Shown piece by piece: positions 49,672 to 62,455 of a DNA stretch of 64,000 nucleotides (positions within the stretch are counted from its first letter, which is position 1; the number at the start of each line of letters is the position of its first letter). The stretch covers positions 7,065,037 to 7,129,036 of the forward strand of contig LR746274.1 of assembly GCA_902729315.2 (NCBI GenBank). Direction: 5' to 3'. The position numbers and the translations under genes were made by a program. The stretch is from Spirodela intermedia. Taxonomy: Eukaryota > Streptophyta > Magnoliopsida > Alismatales > Araceae. The notes below the pieces were generated by a model that was given only the letters and a program-made list of their open reading frames with translations, did no database searches and was not told the DNA's origin.

Positions 49672-52600
49672 GTTTTAGTCTATTTAAAGTGTGAAAAATG
49701 GTTTTCAGTTGATTAACGTGAATTTTTGGGTAATTATGTGATTTTACACGAATTTATATGATTTTCAATCTTAATTTTGAGATAAATGAAGAAAAATAAA
49801 TTAAAAATTAAAAATAAGACAAAATGGGGGGGACCCGTCGGCCAGCTGGGCTTGCAAGCGGGTCCGAAGCACAATAAAGGAGTAGCTGCAAGCAGAGGCT
49901 TGAGCAGTTTGGACCAATAAAGGCACGTGTGCGTCACTCCCTTTCCATGTCACTAGTGGCCAGCCAGCTATGGGGCAAGGAGTGGTCATACACGCAAGAG
50001 AAGTGACGTGACTCAGTCATTATATATTAAATCCTGCAAATTTAAAATTTATAAAACTAGAAAATATGATTTTTTAGATATTTAGAAGTATTTTTCAACA
50101 AATATATTAATTATAATTCAATAAAACTTTCAAAAATAGCAATAACTTTTTAAGTTTATCACAAGAATATAATATAATATCTAGTAATTATTCAGAATTT
50201 TTCTCAAATAATACTATTTTCTATAAATTATATACTAGGAAAAAAAGAAACTATATTTAAAATTTACGAAAAAAGGAAATAAGGGTGCGGATGTCAAGAT
50301 GACTTTAGTGCCTAGGGAACACAAATCGGGCAGAAATAGAGTTCCGCCTGATGATTCTTATAGAAGTGATTACAAACAATTTAATTGATCAAATTAAGAT
50401 CTGTAAAAACAAGAAAAATTGTAATGAAATGAAGTATATGTTGGTAAATTTAAAATTAATAATTTATCACTAAATGTAACAGAAATTAAGTTGAAAGTTT
50501 GAAAATAGAGTTCCGGCATTGTGACGGCAATGCGCCAGCAATGCACTAGAATCTTGAGCATTCGGGAGGATCATTGTGCAATGTCCACAGCCTCGAAGGC
50601 TCTCCTTGGACAAAGATGACGTGGGCAATCTCTAGATCTCCTTGCAAAGTTTAGAGATTAATGAAATGGGTCGTCAAATCATCTCCGGTGGCTGTCACTT
50701 GGCAGAGTGGAAAAAACGGTGACTTTGCGGCTCTTCGGCAGCTGTCACCTGACGGAGAAGAGTTGGATGGAGGTGAGGTGCGTGTCAGGGAGGTTCATCC
50801 TCAAGTCCGCATAGCAAGAGGAGGCTCTTCATCACATCTGGTATGCTCTTAGGAGGTGTCCTCTTTCTGACGATGACTTGTTCGTTGATCAATCGGAGAT
50901 GATTTACTTGATGGATTTGCGATCCTTTTATCACAAATCTTTCAGCAATTTTAGTAACAATGCTCTACGAATCGTGTTGACAAGGTTTTTACTAATGATC
51001 TAGCGATTCTGGTTACTTAATCTTTTACTAGCAATCTACACAAAAGTTATGATAATCAGATAAAAATATATGACTTTTGGCTCTAGGAGGATTCAAACCC
51101 ACATCAGTTGCCTCACCCTTTCCAAGGAAGGTGACGTAGGTTTAGTCTCACATCGGTTGTGCGTCGATTTTTTGGGCGAATATATACTAATGTAATATCT
51201 CTAAGCAAGTCCCTTCTCTTGCATGTACAACCACTCCTTGCCCCACAGCTGGCTGGCCACCAGTGACGTGAAAGGGGAGTGGCACGCACATGCCCCTATC
51301 GATCTAAGCTGCTTGAGCCCCTGCTCATGGCTACTCCTTGATTGAGCTTCCGACCTGCTTGCGGGTCTAGTTGGCCAGTAGGTCCCCCTCATTTTGTCAT
51401 ATTTTTATTTTTTATTTTTTTTCTTCATTTATCTCAAAAGCAAGACTATAAAAAATCATATAAACTCATGTAAAATCACATAATTACCTAAAAATTCTCA
51501 TTAATCAACTAAAAACCACTTTTCATACTTTAACATAAATATAAGTCTATTTATCATGAGTTAAGGCTAAAACTATATTATTTACTAATTATTAACTCAT
51601 GATAATGAAGACTTATCAAGAAAGGACTTACTTTGAAATGTAACATTACATATATTCGCTTGAAAATTCGGCACACAAGCAATGTGGGACTAAACCCGCA
51701 TCACCTTCTCCAAAAAGGGTGGGCTACCGGCGTGGGTTTGAATCCTCCTAAAGCCAAAATTCATATATTTTTACTTGATTACTGCAACTTTCCTACAAAT
51801 CCCCGGTGAAGGATTAAGCAACCAGAATTGTTAAATCATCAGCGAAAATCTCGTCAATGTGATTCACGGAGCATTGTTACTAAAATTGTTGAATGATTCG
51901 TGATAAACAAATCGCAAATCCATCAAGTAAAGGATCTCTGATTGATCGATGAACAAGCCGTCGTCGGGAAGAGGACAATCCACTAAGAGATGACTCGCCA
52001 CCTCCTAAGAGCGTACTAGATGCAATGAAGAGCCTCCTCTTGCTGTGCGGACCTAAGGATGAAGCTCTCTTGCACACACCCCACCTCCATCTAGCTCCTT
52101 TTTGTCGGGTGACAGCTGTCAGAGAGCTGCAAAGTCGTCATTTTTCCACTCCACCAGGTGACAGCCGTCGGAGATAATTCGATGACTCATTTCATTGATC
52201 TCTAGACTTTGCAAGGAGATTAAGAGATTGCCCACATCGTCCTTATCCAAGGAGAGCCTTTGAGGCTGTGGACACTACACGACTATCCTCTCAAACACTC
52301 AAGATTCTAGTACATCGCTGACGCATCACCACCGTGACGTTGAAACACTGTTTTCCTACTTTCAACTTAATTTTCATTTTATTTAGTGGTAATTTATTGA
52401 CTTTAAATTTACGAAGATATACTTCATCTCATACGATTCTTCCAGCTTTTATAGATCTTAATTTGATCAATTAAATCATATGTAATTGATTACGTAAGAA
52501 TCACTAAGCAGAACTCTGTTTTCACCTGATTTACGTTTGCCGAGTGCTGACATCATCTTGACATCTGCACCCTTATTTCCCTTTTTTGTGAATTTTAAAT

Positions 52601-52853
52601 ATATTTTCTTTTTATTTCCTAGTATAAAATTCACAAAAAATAGTATTCTTTGAGCAAAATTTTGAATAATTACAAGATATTATATTACATCTCTATGATC
52701 GACCTAGAAAATTACCACTTTTTAAAAAAGTTTTATTGAATTATAATTGATATATTCATTTAGAAATATTTCTAAATATTTGAAAATTTGTATTTTCTAG
52801 TTTTATAAATTTTAGATATGCATGATTTAATATACGGCGACTAAGTCACGTCA
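49672..52853 (+). mobile_element. 5' LTR of element C, split by a nested LTR
   Basis: LTR sequence in two parts, 49672-50003 and 51619-52853, totalling about 1.57 kb. It lacks its first 50 or so bases and ends AAGTCACGTCA just before the primer-binding site. The two parts join in register when the reverse LTR at 50004-51618 is removed. Confidence 0.9.
50004..51618 (-). mobile_element. Nested solo LTR inside the element C 5' LTR
   Basis: A 1615-bp reverse copy from TGACGTGACTCAG to ACTTATCA. Flanks are AGAAG (49999-50003) and AGAAA (51619-51623), a target-site duplication with one change. The USE motif here is mutated (GTCTCACATCG at about 51145). It inserted into the same LTR family in opposite orientation. 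Confidence 0.9.
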
Positions 52854-52878
52854 AATTTTGGCACCATTGCCAGGGATG
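52854..52878 (+). other. Primer-binding site of element C
   Basis: AATTTTGGCACCATTGCCAG follows the LTR end. It is one or two changes from TGGCGCCGTTGCCGGGGA, the tRNA-Asp-type site of Athila elements. It fixes the orientation of the element and the LTR boundary. Confidence 0.88.
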
Positions 52879-53069
52879 TATTGCATAATATTTAGTATTT
52901 TTTTATTTTTCTCTTAGAGTACACAAAAAAAAATTATCTTCTATTTTATTTTATTATTGTCAAAAAAAATTTAGAAGAAGGGAAAGAGGAGAAGTAAGGG
53001 AAGGACTGGAGCATACTAAAGGAGGGTAACAATTACTAAACTATTTTCCCTCGAATTTGTTTATTTTTT

Positions 53070-54328
53070 ATGCATGGTGGAAGATCCTTGCATCTAAGGC
53101 TAGAAAATCCTTTCATTATTTTATTCAAAACTAAAAATATGAAAGAAAAATTAGTTTTGATAGATCCTAAAGAAAGTATAGGTCGAACTGAGAGCAGTCT
53201 TATGGCCATGAAAAGTCATTATATCCTGTATTCATTTCAAAGAGCATCTAATATTAGAGTCCCATTAGAACCCACTGTTAAATTCGAAATAAATCTAAAT
53301 TTTTTTTAAATGCACCCTAATTTTCATGGATTACCTTTAGAGGAACCTCATCAGTAGTTACAAAAATTTCATATGGTCTGTGATTTAGTTAATTTCTCTC
53401 AAGTCACACCGAAAATTATTAAGATGAAATTATTTCCTCATACACTTAGGGACAAAGTTAGTCATTGGCTATCTACATTATATAGAATTTTTTATGATAG
53501 ATTATTAGAACAACATAGAAATATAGTTGATTTTATATGTGGAGGATCTTTATAGAGAAAACCCCTAATGAGATTTACAGTCTTTATGAGAATTTAAGAG
53601 AAAATTCTAGAGATCAAGCCTCTTTTGAATTATATAATAGGGATAAGAAGAGAGAAATTTATGAATTGCATTATGATGATGATTCTAAATTTAGAAATGA
53701 GGTTAATCAAATTAATCAAAGATTAGAAAAAATTGATTTACTTATTGACAATATTAGAAAGCCTCTTAACCCTCAATTTAATTCAAATAGTACATATCCT
53801 ATGTATGGTGAAAATGATCATTCTGAATTTCAATATCATCCTAAGCAAGAACAAGTGTAGGTATCCCAAAATTTTAGTAAAAATAGGGAATATTTTTCTA
53901 ATTCTTATAATCCTAATTGGGGGAATAATTTTTCGTGGAGAAAACCAAATAATATTCAAAATCTAGATGCACTTAGATTCAATTCAAATTTTGAATTTCG
54001 TCCAAAACAAGAACACAGATTTTAGAAAAATCACCCCTCTCAAATCTAACCTGATGCTATGGAATTGATGTAGCAAATAAGCCAAATGATACAACAAACT
54101 ATGAATCAAATTATGTTGCACCAAAAACAAATTATAGAGGCTCTTGGGAATAAGAGAGAAGAGGGATAGCTGCCTAGTCAGCCCATAAAAATTTCAAAAA
54201 ATTATCCAACAATAGGATTTCAGCAAGGAGAGTCTAGCTCGATAAATTTAGAAGAAAACCCACGAAATGAAAATATTAGGACAGTGAATACATTGAGTGA
54301 GAATATTTTACCTAATCTTTATTTCTAA
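53070..54328 (+). pseudogene. Element C gag
   Basis: Gag begins MHGGRSLHLRLENPF at 53070. It contains SNIRVPLEPTVKFEIN and, after a break at 53309, EEPHQ and PKIIKMKLFPHTLRDKVSHW. An internal deletion near 53490 (compared with element A) removes about 200 bases. The frame from 53537 then runs through TPNEIYSLYENL, EVNQINQRLEKI and MYGENDHSEFQYH. It ends LPNLYF and an in-frame TAA at 54326-54328. That TAA aligns with a CGA arginine codon in element B, so it is probably a mutation and not the original end of gag. Confidence 0.85.
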
Positions 54329-55345
54329 TTATTAGAAGAAATCGATGAGCCATTAGAAGTAAATGAAAATATTAAGGTCGAAAATATAGTACCAAAAAAT
54401 TTCAATAAAATTCTTTATTACTCACAATTGATGAATGAATATAGTGAAGATGATGAGGACAAAGAGTCCTTAGATGAAGAAATAGCAGCTGAGCATAGAA
54501 AAATCATCCAAATTTTAGTAGAAAGGAGTAAAAACAGATATGAAGAAAAATATATTTCAGGTGAGGAAAAGTCAATTGATTTGGGAGATGTAGGAGATGA
54601 AATTAATAAATCTAATCATAATTTTACAGCCATGGATGTTGATAGTGAGGATTATGATGTATATCATATACCAAAATTAAAAGATAGCTCTTAGGAAGAT
54701 GAAGAATTTGATGAGTTGAGAAATAAAAAGCTAGAAAAAGAGTTGATTCAACTAATGGGGAGAAACGAAAATAATGAATATGAATATAGAGATAATTTTA
54801 AAGGAGAAAATTTAAATTTTGTAGAATTCATTAGATCTGAGATTAAAGAAGACAATCCTTCTATCCTTCAAAACCCACAATCTATTAGAATTATTTCTAA
54901 GTTTGAAATATTTCACTCCTCAAAAATTGAACAAATATGTATGAAAGATAAAATGGAGCAGGGGAAGATTATGCAAATAAAAGAACACATTAAGAAATGA
55001 GTGACTAGAAGAATTAGAGATATCAATTTAGATGAAAAAATTCTAGATTGGGTAAGAGCTAATTTGAAAATTATATGGCCTCATCACATTTTATGGTCTA
55101 TTAATAGAAAGTATTTATTAATGAATGAGAGCCTTACAAAACAAGTTAGAAATGAGGAAAGATTTTTTTCAAAATGGAAATATTATTTTTGGAAAACTTT
55201 TGTTAATTTCCATTTTGTTTTGGCTGAAAGTATGTCAAGGTCTATATATGAAGTATATAAATTTATGTAAAATCTGAAAAAGAATATCATGAAACTTATC
55301 TTGGGATACAAATATATTTTGATGGCCATAGATCATCTTATATGA
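54329..55345 (+). pseudogene. Unknown acidic coding region replacing pol in element C
   Basis: This is in frame with gag and about 338 codons to the TGA at 55343-55345; from the first methionine (54428) it is 305 codons. The N-terminal third is acidic (MNEYSEDDEDKESLDEE, MDVDSEDYDVYH). The middle is mixed and charged (LEKELIQLMGRNENNEY). The C-terminal part is basic and aromatic (WVRANLKIIWPHHILWS, then WKYYFWKTFVNFHF). Stops at 54692-54694 (TAG), 54998-55000 (TGA) and 55268-55270 (TAA) interrupt it. Element D has different stops (TGA, TAG) at the first two places and CAA at the third, so the ancestor was open. I recognise no family. It shows no protease, RT or integrase motifs. Confidence 0.75.
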
Positions 55346-58300
55346 TCTAAGAGCTGTCCAACTGGAGACATTAAATTCAACGCTGCATGGGAGGCAACCC
55401 ATGGTTTTTATTTCATTTGTTTGATTTTTTTAAGCTCTATTTTTCTTAGAATTTTGTAGTACTTATTTCTATATTTGTTTTTTTGAAAAAGTGCAAGAGG
55501 ACTGTAAGATGAAGTGGAAAATTAAAAGTGAGGTTGAGGTGATTGATAAGTCTTCATTATCATGAGTTAATAATTATTAAATAATATAGTTTTAGCCTTA
55601 AATCATGATAAATAGACTTATATTTGTGTTAAAGTGTGAAAAGTAGTTTTCAGTTGATTAACGTGAATTTTAGGATAATTATGTGATTTTATACGATTTT
55701 TACAGTCTTACTTTTGAGATAAATAAAGAACAATAAATAAAAAATAAAAAAATTGCAAAATGGGGGTACTCGCAAGTGGGTCGGAAGCACAGTCAGGGAG
55801 TAGCCGCGAGCAAGGTCTCGAGTGGCTTGGCTTGGACCGATAGGGGCACGTGTGCGCCACTCCCCTTCCACGTCACTAGTGGCCAGTCAGTTGTGAGGCA
55901 AGGAGTGGTCGTACACACGAGAGAAGGGACTTTGCTTACAAAGTTTACATTACTATATATTCGCCTGAAAAATCGGCACACAACTAGTGTGGGACTAAAC
56001 CCGCATCACACCTTCCTCACAGGCGGGTGACCGGTGCAGGTTCGAATCCTCCTAGAGTCAAAATATATATATTTTTATCTGATTATCGTGACTTTCCTGC
56101 AGATTGTCGGTGAAGGATTAAGTAACGAGAATCACTAGATCATCGGTGAAAATCTCATCAACGCGATTTGCAGAGCATTGCTACTAAAATTACTAAACGA
56201 TTCACGATAAAAGGATCGCGAATCCATCGAGTAAATCATCTCCGATTGATCGACAAATAAGTCGTTGTCGGGAAGAGGACGATCTGCTGAGAGACGAGTC
56301 GCTACCTCTTGAGAGTATACCAGATGCGATGAAGAGCCTCCTCTTGCTATGCGGACCTGAGGATGAAGCTTCTTGACAGCCACTGGAGAGCCGTAAAGAG
56401 AGGAGCTGGATGAAGCTTCCTCAGATCCTGACAATAAGACGAGAATCTGATTAACCTCCATCCAGCTCCTCTCTGTCGGGTGATAGCCGCCAGAGAGCCA
56501 GAAAGTCACCATTTCATTAATCTCTAGACTTCACGAGAAGATCTAGAGATTGCCCACGTCGTCTTTGTCCAAGGAGAGCCTTCGAGGCCATAGACACTGC
56601 ACGACGATCCTCCTGAATACTCAGGATTCCGGTACATCACCGACACATCATCGTTGCGATGTCGGAACTCTATTTTTCTACTTTCAACTTAATTTACGCT
56701 TCATTTAGTGATATTTTTTGTGATTTTAATTTACCAAACTATACTTTATTCTATTATAATTCTTCTAGCTTTTACTGATCTTAATTTGATCAATTAAATC
56801 ATTTGTAATCACTTCGTAAGAATCATCGGGCGGAACTCTATTTCTGCCTGATTTGCGTTCATCATGCACTGATGTCATCCTAATGTTTGTGCCCTTACTT
56901 CTCTTTTTCGTGAATTTTAAATATATTTCCTTTTTATTTCCTAGTGTAAAATTCATAGAAAGTTGTATTCATTGAGAACAATTCTGAATAATTACCAGAT
57001 ATTATATTACATCCCTGTGATCGACTTGCAGAATTACTACTATTTTTGGAAGTTTTATTGAATTATAATTGATATATTTATTTAGAAATACTTCTAAATA
57101 TTTGAAAATTCGTATTTTCTAGTTTTATAAATTTTATCTTTGCATGATTTAATATACAATGACTAAGTCACATCAGTGATGTCTTTCTAAGCTTTATCAT
57201 TTATGAAAATATTTTTAATGGTTAACTTTACACATATGCATGCTTCACCTAAAAATTATATTTTCTGCATATTCTATTTCGATTTTCTATGCCATTGAGG
57301 TCAATGTCATTTTTAAGTTGGGGGGTGAACTATTCAATATGAATTTATGCTGTAGGATGATTAAGAACATGTGTTTGCATTAGAACATCAACTGAAAAAA
57401 AATAAAAATAAAATAAAATTCAGAAAAATTATATCATCTATTTTCTGGTTTTTTGTTAGGAACAATAGACAGTCAAAAATAGCAAACAAAAAATAGTCCC
57501 AAATTTGAAATTCTAGAGACTCTTTTCTCACATTTCAATCCCCTAGACATATATTACTGAAATTCGAAATTAAAACTGTAAAGATGATAGTTTTGATTTA
57601 TTTTTGACAAATTTATTGTTGTTAAAAATAGAATTCAAAATAAAAAATAGAACTATCATGACTATCTAATTTATAAATTTCTTACATCATATTGTATGCA
57701 TGAAAAATTAAATCAATTAGATTGATTGATACCAAAACATATTAGGAAGATTACTATTGAGTCAAAATAATGATCTAGTAGCATAAAATGTTGGAATACT
57801 CTTTGGATACATGATAGATAACATGGATTTGATTTTACAGATTTTCACTTCATGATCTTGATGGATAGTATTTACTTGATCTGAAAATTTGATTGATCAT
57901 TTGAGTTTAATAGAAATTTTTGTACTCTGATCTATAGGACTTGTGAGGAGATATTACTTATTTCGAAAAAAAAGAAAGAGAGAAATGTAAAAAACCTAGA
58001 AATGAAGAGTATACATAGAGGGAGTGAAACATCATTCTCATTATCGAAAATCGTGTATGGAAAAACACTTGCTGCAAAATAAGTGGATAAAGTGAAAGCC
58101 CTGAAAATGAAGAGTATACATGAAGGGTGTGTGACATCATTCTTATTGTCGAAATTTGTCTACAAGAAAAGCTACTTATCCACTATACATTAAAAAAAAA
58201 AGAAGGAAGAAATATAGTGCACACTTCAAAAATCAAGCCATAGAAAAATGGAAATGTAGGATCAATATTATTCTTAGATGATTATTCATAATTGAAACAT

Positions 58301-58565
58301 CTTGTAAATATATCTATGGGTGAAGAAGTGATAAAGATGTTAATAGAAGAAGTGAAGTCTAAATTGTTATTCCAAGATGTGCTTAAACATTTAAGTGCTT
58401 GACATCATTCTTAAATACTTGATATAAGAGTTCAAAGTATCTAAAGGTGCATCATTTCTAATTGTATTTTTTTTTATGTATTGAAATATGATGTTTGAGA
58501 TTTGTAAATTTTTATTTTTGTAATTCTATTGCCAAGGGACAAGCAATGATTTAAGTTGGGGGGTG
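55346..58565 (+). other. Element C 3' noncoding region and polypurine tract
   Basis: It rejoins element B homology at GGAGACATTAAATTCA (55366) and continues to the polypurine tract AAGTTGGGGGGTG at 58553-58565. A solo LTR interrupts it at 55544-57175. Two GAGTATACAT-type sub-repeats lie near 58007 and 58111. Confidence 0.85.
55544..57175 (+). mobile_element. Solo LTR in element C, perfect 5-bp TSD
   Basis: A 1632-bp LTR from TGATAAGTCTTCATT to AAGTCACATCA, flanked by GTGAT at 55539-55543 and 57176-57180. The paralogous empty site in element B (46499-46503) has one GTGAT in the same context, which proves the insertion. It contains a small rearrangement near 56370-56460. Confidence 0.97.
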
Positions 58566-59885
58566 TGATAAGTTTTCATTATCATGAGTTAATAATTAGT
58601 AAATAATATAGTTTTAGCTTTAACTCATGATAAATAGACTTATATTTGTGTTAAAGTGTGAAAAGTGGTTTTTAGTTGATTAACATGAATTTTTGGGTAA
58701 TTATGTGATTTTATACGAATTGATATGATTGCAAGCTGGGCCTGCAAGTGAGTCGGAAGCGCAATCGGGGAGTAGCCACGAGCAGGGGCTCGAGCGGCTT
58801 GGACCGATAGAGGGACGTGTGCACCACTCCCTTTCCACGTCACTAGTGGCCAGTCGGCTGTGGGGCAAAGAGTGGTCCTACACGCGAGAGAAGGAACTTG
58901 CTTAGAAATGTAACATTAGTATATATTCGCCCAAAAAATTGGCAGACAACCAATGTGGGACTAAACCAGCATCACACCTTCCTCAGAAAGGGGGGGGCAA
59001 CCGGTGCGGGTTCGAATCCTCCTAGAGCCAAAACTCATATGTTTTTTATTTGATTATCGTGACTTTTTTGAAGAACGCCGGTGAAGGATTAAGCAATCAG
59101 AATCGTTGGATCATTGGTGAAAATTTCGTCAACACAATTTGCGGAGCATTGTTACTAAAATTGCTGAACGATTTGCAATAAAAGGATCACGAACCATCGA
59201 GTAAAGCATCTCCGATTGATCGATGAACAAGCCATCGTCGAGAAGAGGATGATCTGCTAGTAGATGAGTCACCACCTCCTGAGAGTGTACCAGATGCGAT
59301 GAAAAGCCTCTTCTTATTAAGTGGACATGAGGATAAAGCTCCCTGACACATGTCCCACCTCCATCCAGCTCCTCTCTGTCGGGTGACAGTTGCCGGAGAG
59401 CCACAAAGTCGCCGTTTTTCTACTCCACCGAGTGACAGCTGCCTAAGATGATTCAATGACCTATTTCATTGATCTCTAGACTTTGCAAGGAAATCTAGAA
59501 ATCGTCCACGTTGTCTTTGTCTAAGGAGAGCCTTCGAGGCTGTGGACACTACACAACAATCCTTCGCATTTGCCAGGTGCTAACGTCATCCTAATGTCTG
59601 CACCCTTATTCCCTTTTTTGTAAATTTTAAATATATTTTCTTTTCATTTACTAGTATAAAATTCATAGAAAATAGTATTCTTTAAGAAAAATTCTAAATA
59701 ATTATCAACTACTATATTACATCCCTATAATTGACCCGGAAAATTACTACTATTTTTGGAAGTTTTATTAAATTATAATTGATATATTTGTTCAAAAATA
59801 CTTCTAAATATCTAAAAATTTATATTTTATAGTTTTATAAATTTTACATTTATGTGATTTAATATACAACGATTAATTCACATCA
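58566..59885 (+). mobile_element. 3' LTR of element C with internal deletions
   Basis: It starts TGATAAGTTTTCATT right after the polypurine tract and ends TTCACATCA. It is about 300 bases short. One deletion is near 58733, before the GC-rich block, and another near 59563, where the sequence jumps into the later part of the LTR. Confidence 0.9.
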
Positions 59886-61413
59886 ATTATAAAAATAAAA
59901 ATTTACAAATCTCAAATATCATATTTTAATGCATAAAGAGAAAATACAATTAGAAATTATATACCTTTAGACACTTTAGATTCTTATATTGTGTTTAAGA
60001 ATGATGTCAAGCAATTAAATGTTTAAGCACTCATTAGAATAACAATCTAGACTTCACTTCTTCTATTCACATCTTTATCACTTCTTCACTCATAGATATA
60101 TTTACAAGATGTTCTACTTATCAATACTCATCTAGGAGTAATTTTGATCCTACATTTCCCTTTTTCCAAAGCTTTATTTTTGATGTGTGCACTATACTTC
60201 TTCCTTCTTTTTTTATATATAGTGGATAAGTAGCTTTTCTTGTAAACAAATTTTGACAATAAGAATGATGTCTCACACCCTCCATGTGTACTCTTCATTT
60301 TCAGGGCTTTCACTTTATCTACTTATTTTGCAGCAAGTGTTTTTCTATGCATGATTTTGACAATGAGAATGATGTCTCACACCCTCCATGTATACTCTTC
60401 GTTTCTAGATTTTTCACATTGCTCTCTCTCTTTTTTTTTTTCTGAAATAAGTGTTTCTCCTCACAAGTCCTATAGATCAGAGTGCAAAAATCTCTATTAA
60501 ATTGAAATGATCAATCAAATTTTCACATCAAGTAAATACTATCCATCAAGATCATAAAGTGAAAATCTATAAAATCAAATCCATGTTATGTATCATGTAT
60601 CCAAGGAGTATTCCAACATTTCATGCTACTAGATCATTCTTTTGACTCAATAATAATCTTCCTAGTATCTTTTGGTATCAATCAATCTAATTGATTTAAT
60701 TTTTCATACATGCAATATGATGTAAGAAATTTGTAAATTAGATAGTTATGATAGTTCTATTTTCTATTTTTAGTTTTATTTTTAGCAATAATAATTGTCA
60801 AAAATAAATCAAAACTATTCTCTTTATAGCTATAATTTTGAATTTTAGTAATATATGTCTAGGGGATTGAAATGTGTGAAAAAGGTCTCTAGAATTTCAA
60901 ATTTTGGACTATTTTTGTCTACTATTTTTGATAGTCTGTTGTCCTTGACAAAAAACCTAAAAATAGATGTTGTAGTTTTTTTGAATTTTATTTTATTTTA
61001 TTTTATTTTAGTTGCGGTTCTAAGTTAAATAAAATGCAAACACTTGTTCTTAATCATCCTACAGCATAAATTAATAATTAATACTTCACCCCTCAACTTA
61101 AAAATGACATTGTCCTCAATGACACAGACAAATCAAAACAGAATATGCAGAAAAAATAATTTTCAAGTGAAGTATGCATATGTGCAAAGTTAAGCATTAA
61201 GAATATTTTCATAAATCACCTCAAACTTGTTTTTAATTTTCCACTTCATCTTACACTCCTCTTGCATTTTTTCGAAAAAACAAATACAAAAACAAGTACT
61301 GCAAAATTCTAAGAAAAACAAAGTTTTAAAAAAATCAAACAGAATGAAATAAAAACCATGGTTGCCTCCCACGCAGTGCTGAATTTAATGTCTTCAGGTA
61401 GAAAACTCTTAGA

Positions 61414-62455
61414 TCATATAAGATGATCTATGACCATCAAAATATATTTGTATCCTAAGATAAGTTTCATGATATTCTTTTTCAGATTTTGCATAAATTC
61501 ATATACTTCATATATATACCTTGACATACTTTCAGCCAAAATAAAATGGAAATTAACAAAATTTTTCAGAAAATAATATTTTCATTTTGAAAAAAATCTT
61601 TCCTCATTTCTATCTTGTTTTGTAAGGCTCTCATTCATTAATAAATACTTTCTATTAATAGACCATAAAATGTGATGAGGCCATATAATTTTCAAATTAG
61701 CTCTTACTCAATCTAGAATTTTTTTATCTAAATTGATATCTCTAATTCTTCCACTCACCTATTTTTTACTGTGTTTTTTTATTTGCATAATCTTCCCGTA
61801 TTCTAATTTATCTTCCATACATATTTGTTCAATTTGGATCTAGTGGCAACTCTCCCACTAAGGGGGGTTAAAGTATTTCAAGCTTAGAAATAATTCTAAT
61901 GGACTGTAGGGTTTGAAGGATGGAAAGATTGTCTTCTTTAATCTCAGATCTAATGAATTCAGCAAAATTCAAATTTTCTCCTCCAAAATTATCTTTATAT
62001 TCATATTCATTATTTTTGTTTCTCCCCATTAGTTGAATCAACTCTTTTCCTAGATTTTTTTTTCTCAACTCATCAAGTTCTTCATCTTCTCAAGAGTTAT
62101 CTTTTAATTTTGGTATATGATATACATCATCATCCTCACTATCAACATCCATGGCTGCAAAATTATGATTAGATTTATTAATTTTGTCTCATACATCTCC
62201 TAAATCAACTATATTTTTCTCACCTAAAATATATTTTTCTTCATTTCTGTCTTTACTCACTTCTACTAAAATTTGGATGATTGTTTCATGATCAGCTGCT
62301 ATTTTTTCATCTAAGGGCTCTTTCTCCTCATCATCCTCACTATATTCATTCATCAATTGTGAGCAATAAATGATTTTATTCAAATTTTCTAGTATTATAT
62401 TTTCAACCTTAATATTCTCATTTACTTCTAGAGGCTCATCGATTTCTTCTAATAA
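61414..62455 (-). pseudogene. Unknown acidic coding region in element D
   Basis: Homologous to 54329-55345. It reads LMNEYSEDDEEKEPLDEKIA from near 62353, LGKELIQLMGRNKNNEYEYK near 62040 and LNFAEFIRSEIKEDN. Stops lie at the KDNS(stop)EDEE position (TGA) and after KNR (TAG). An insertion of about 30 bases lies near 61850. Where element C has TAA, D has CAA. The shared in-frame TAA before the region is at 62458-62456. Confidence 0.75.
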
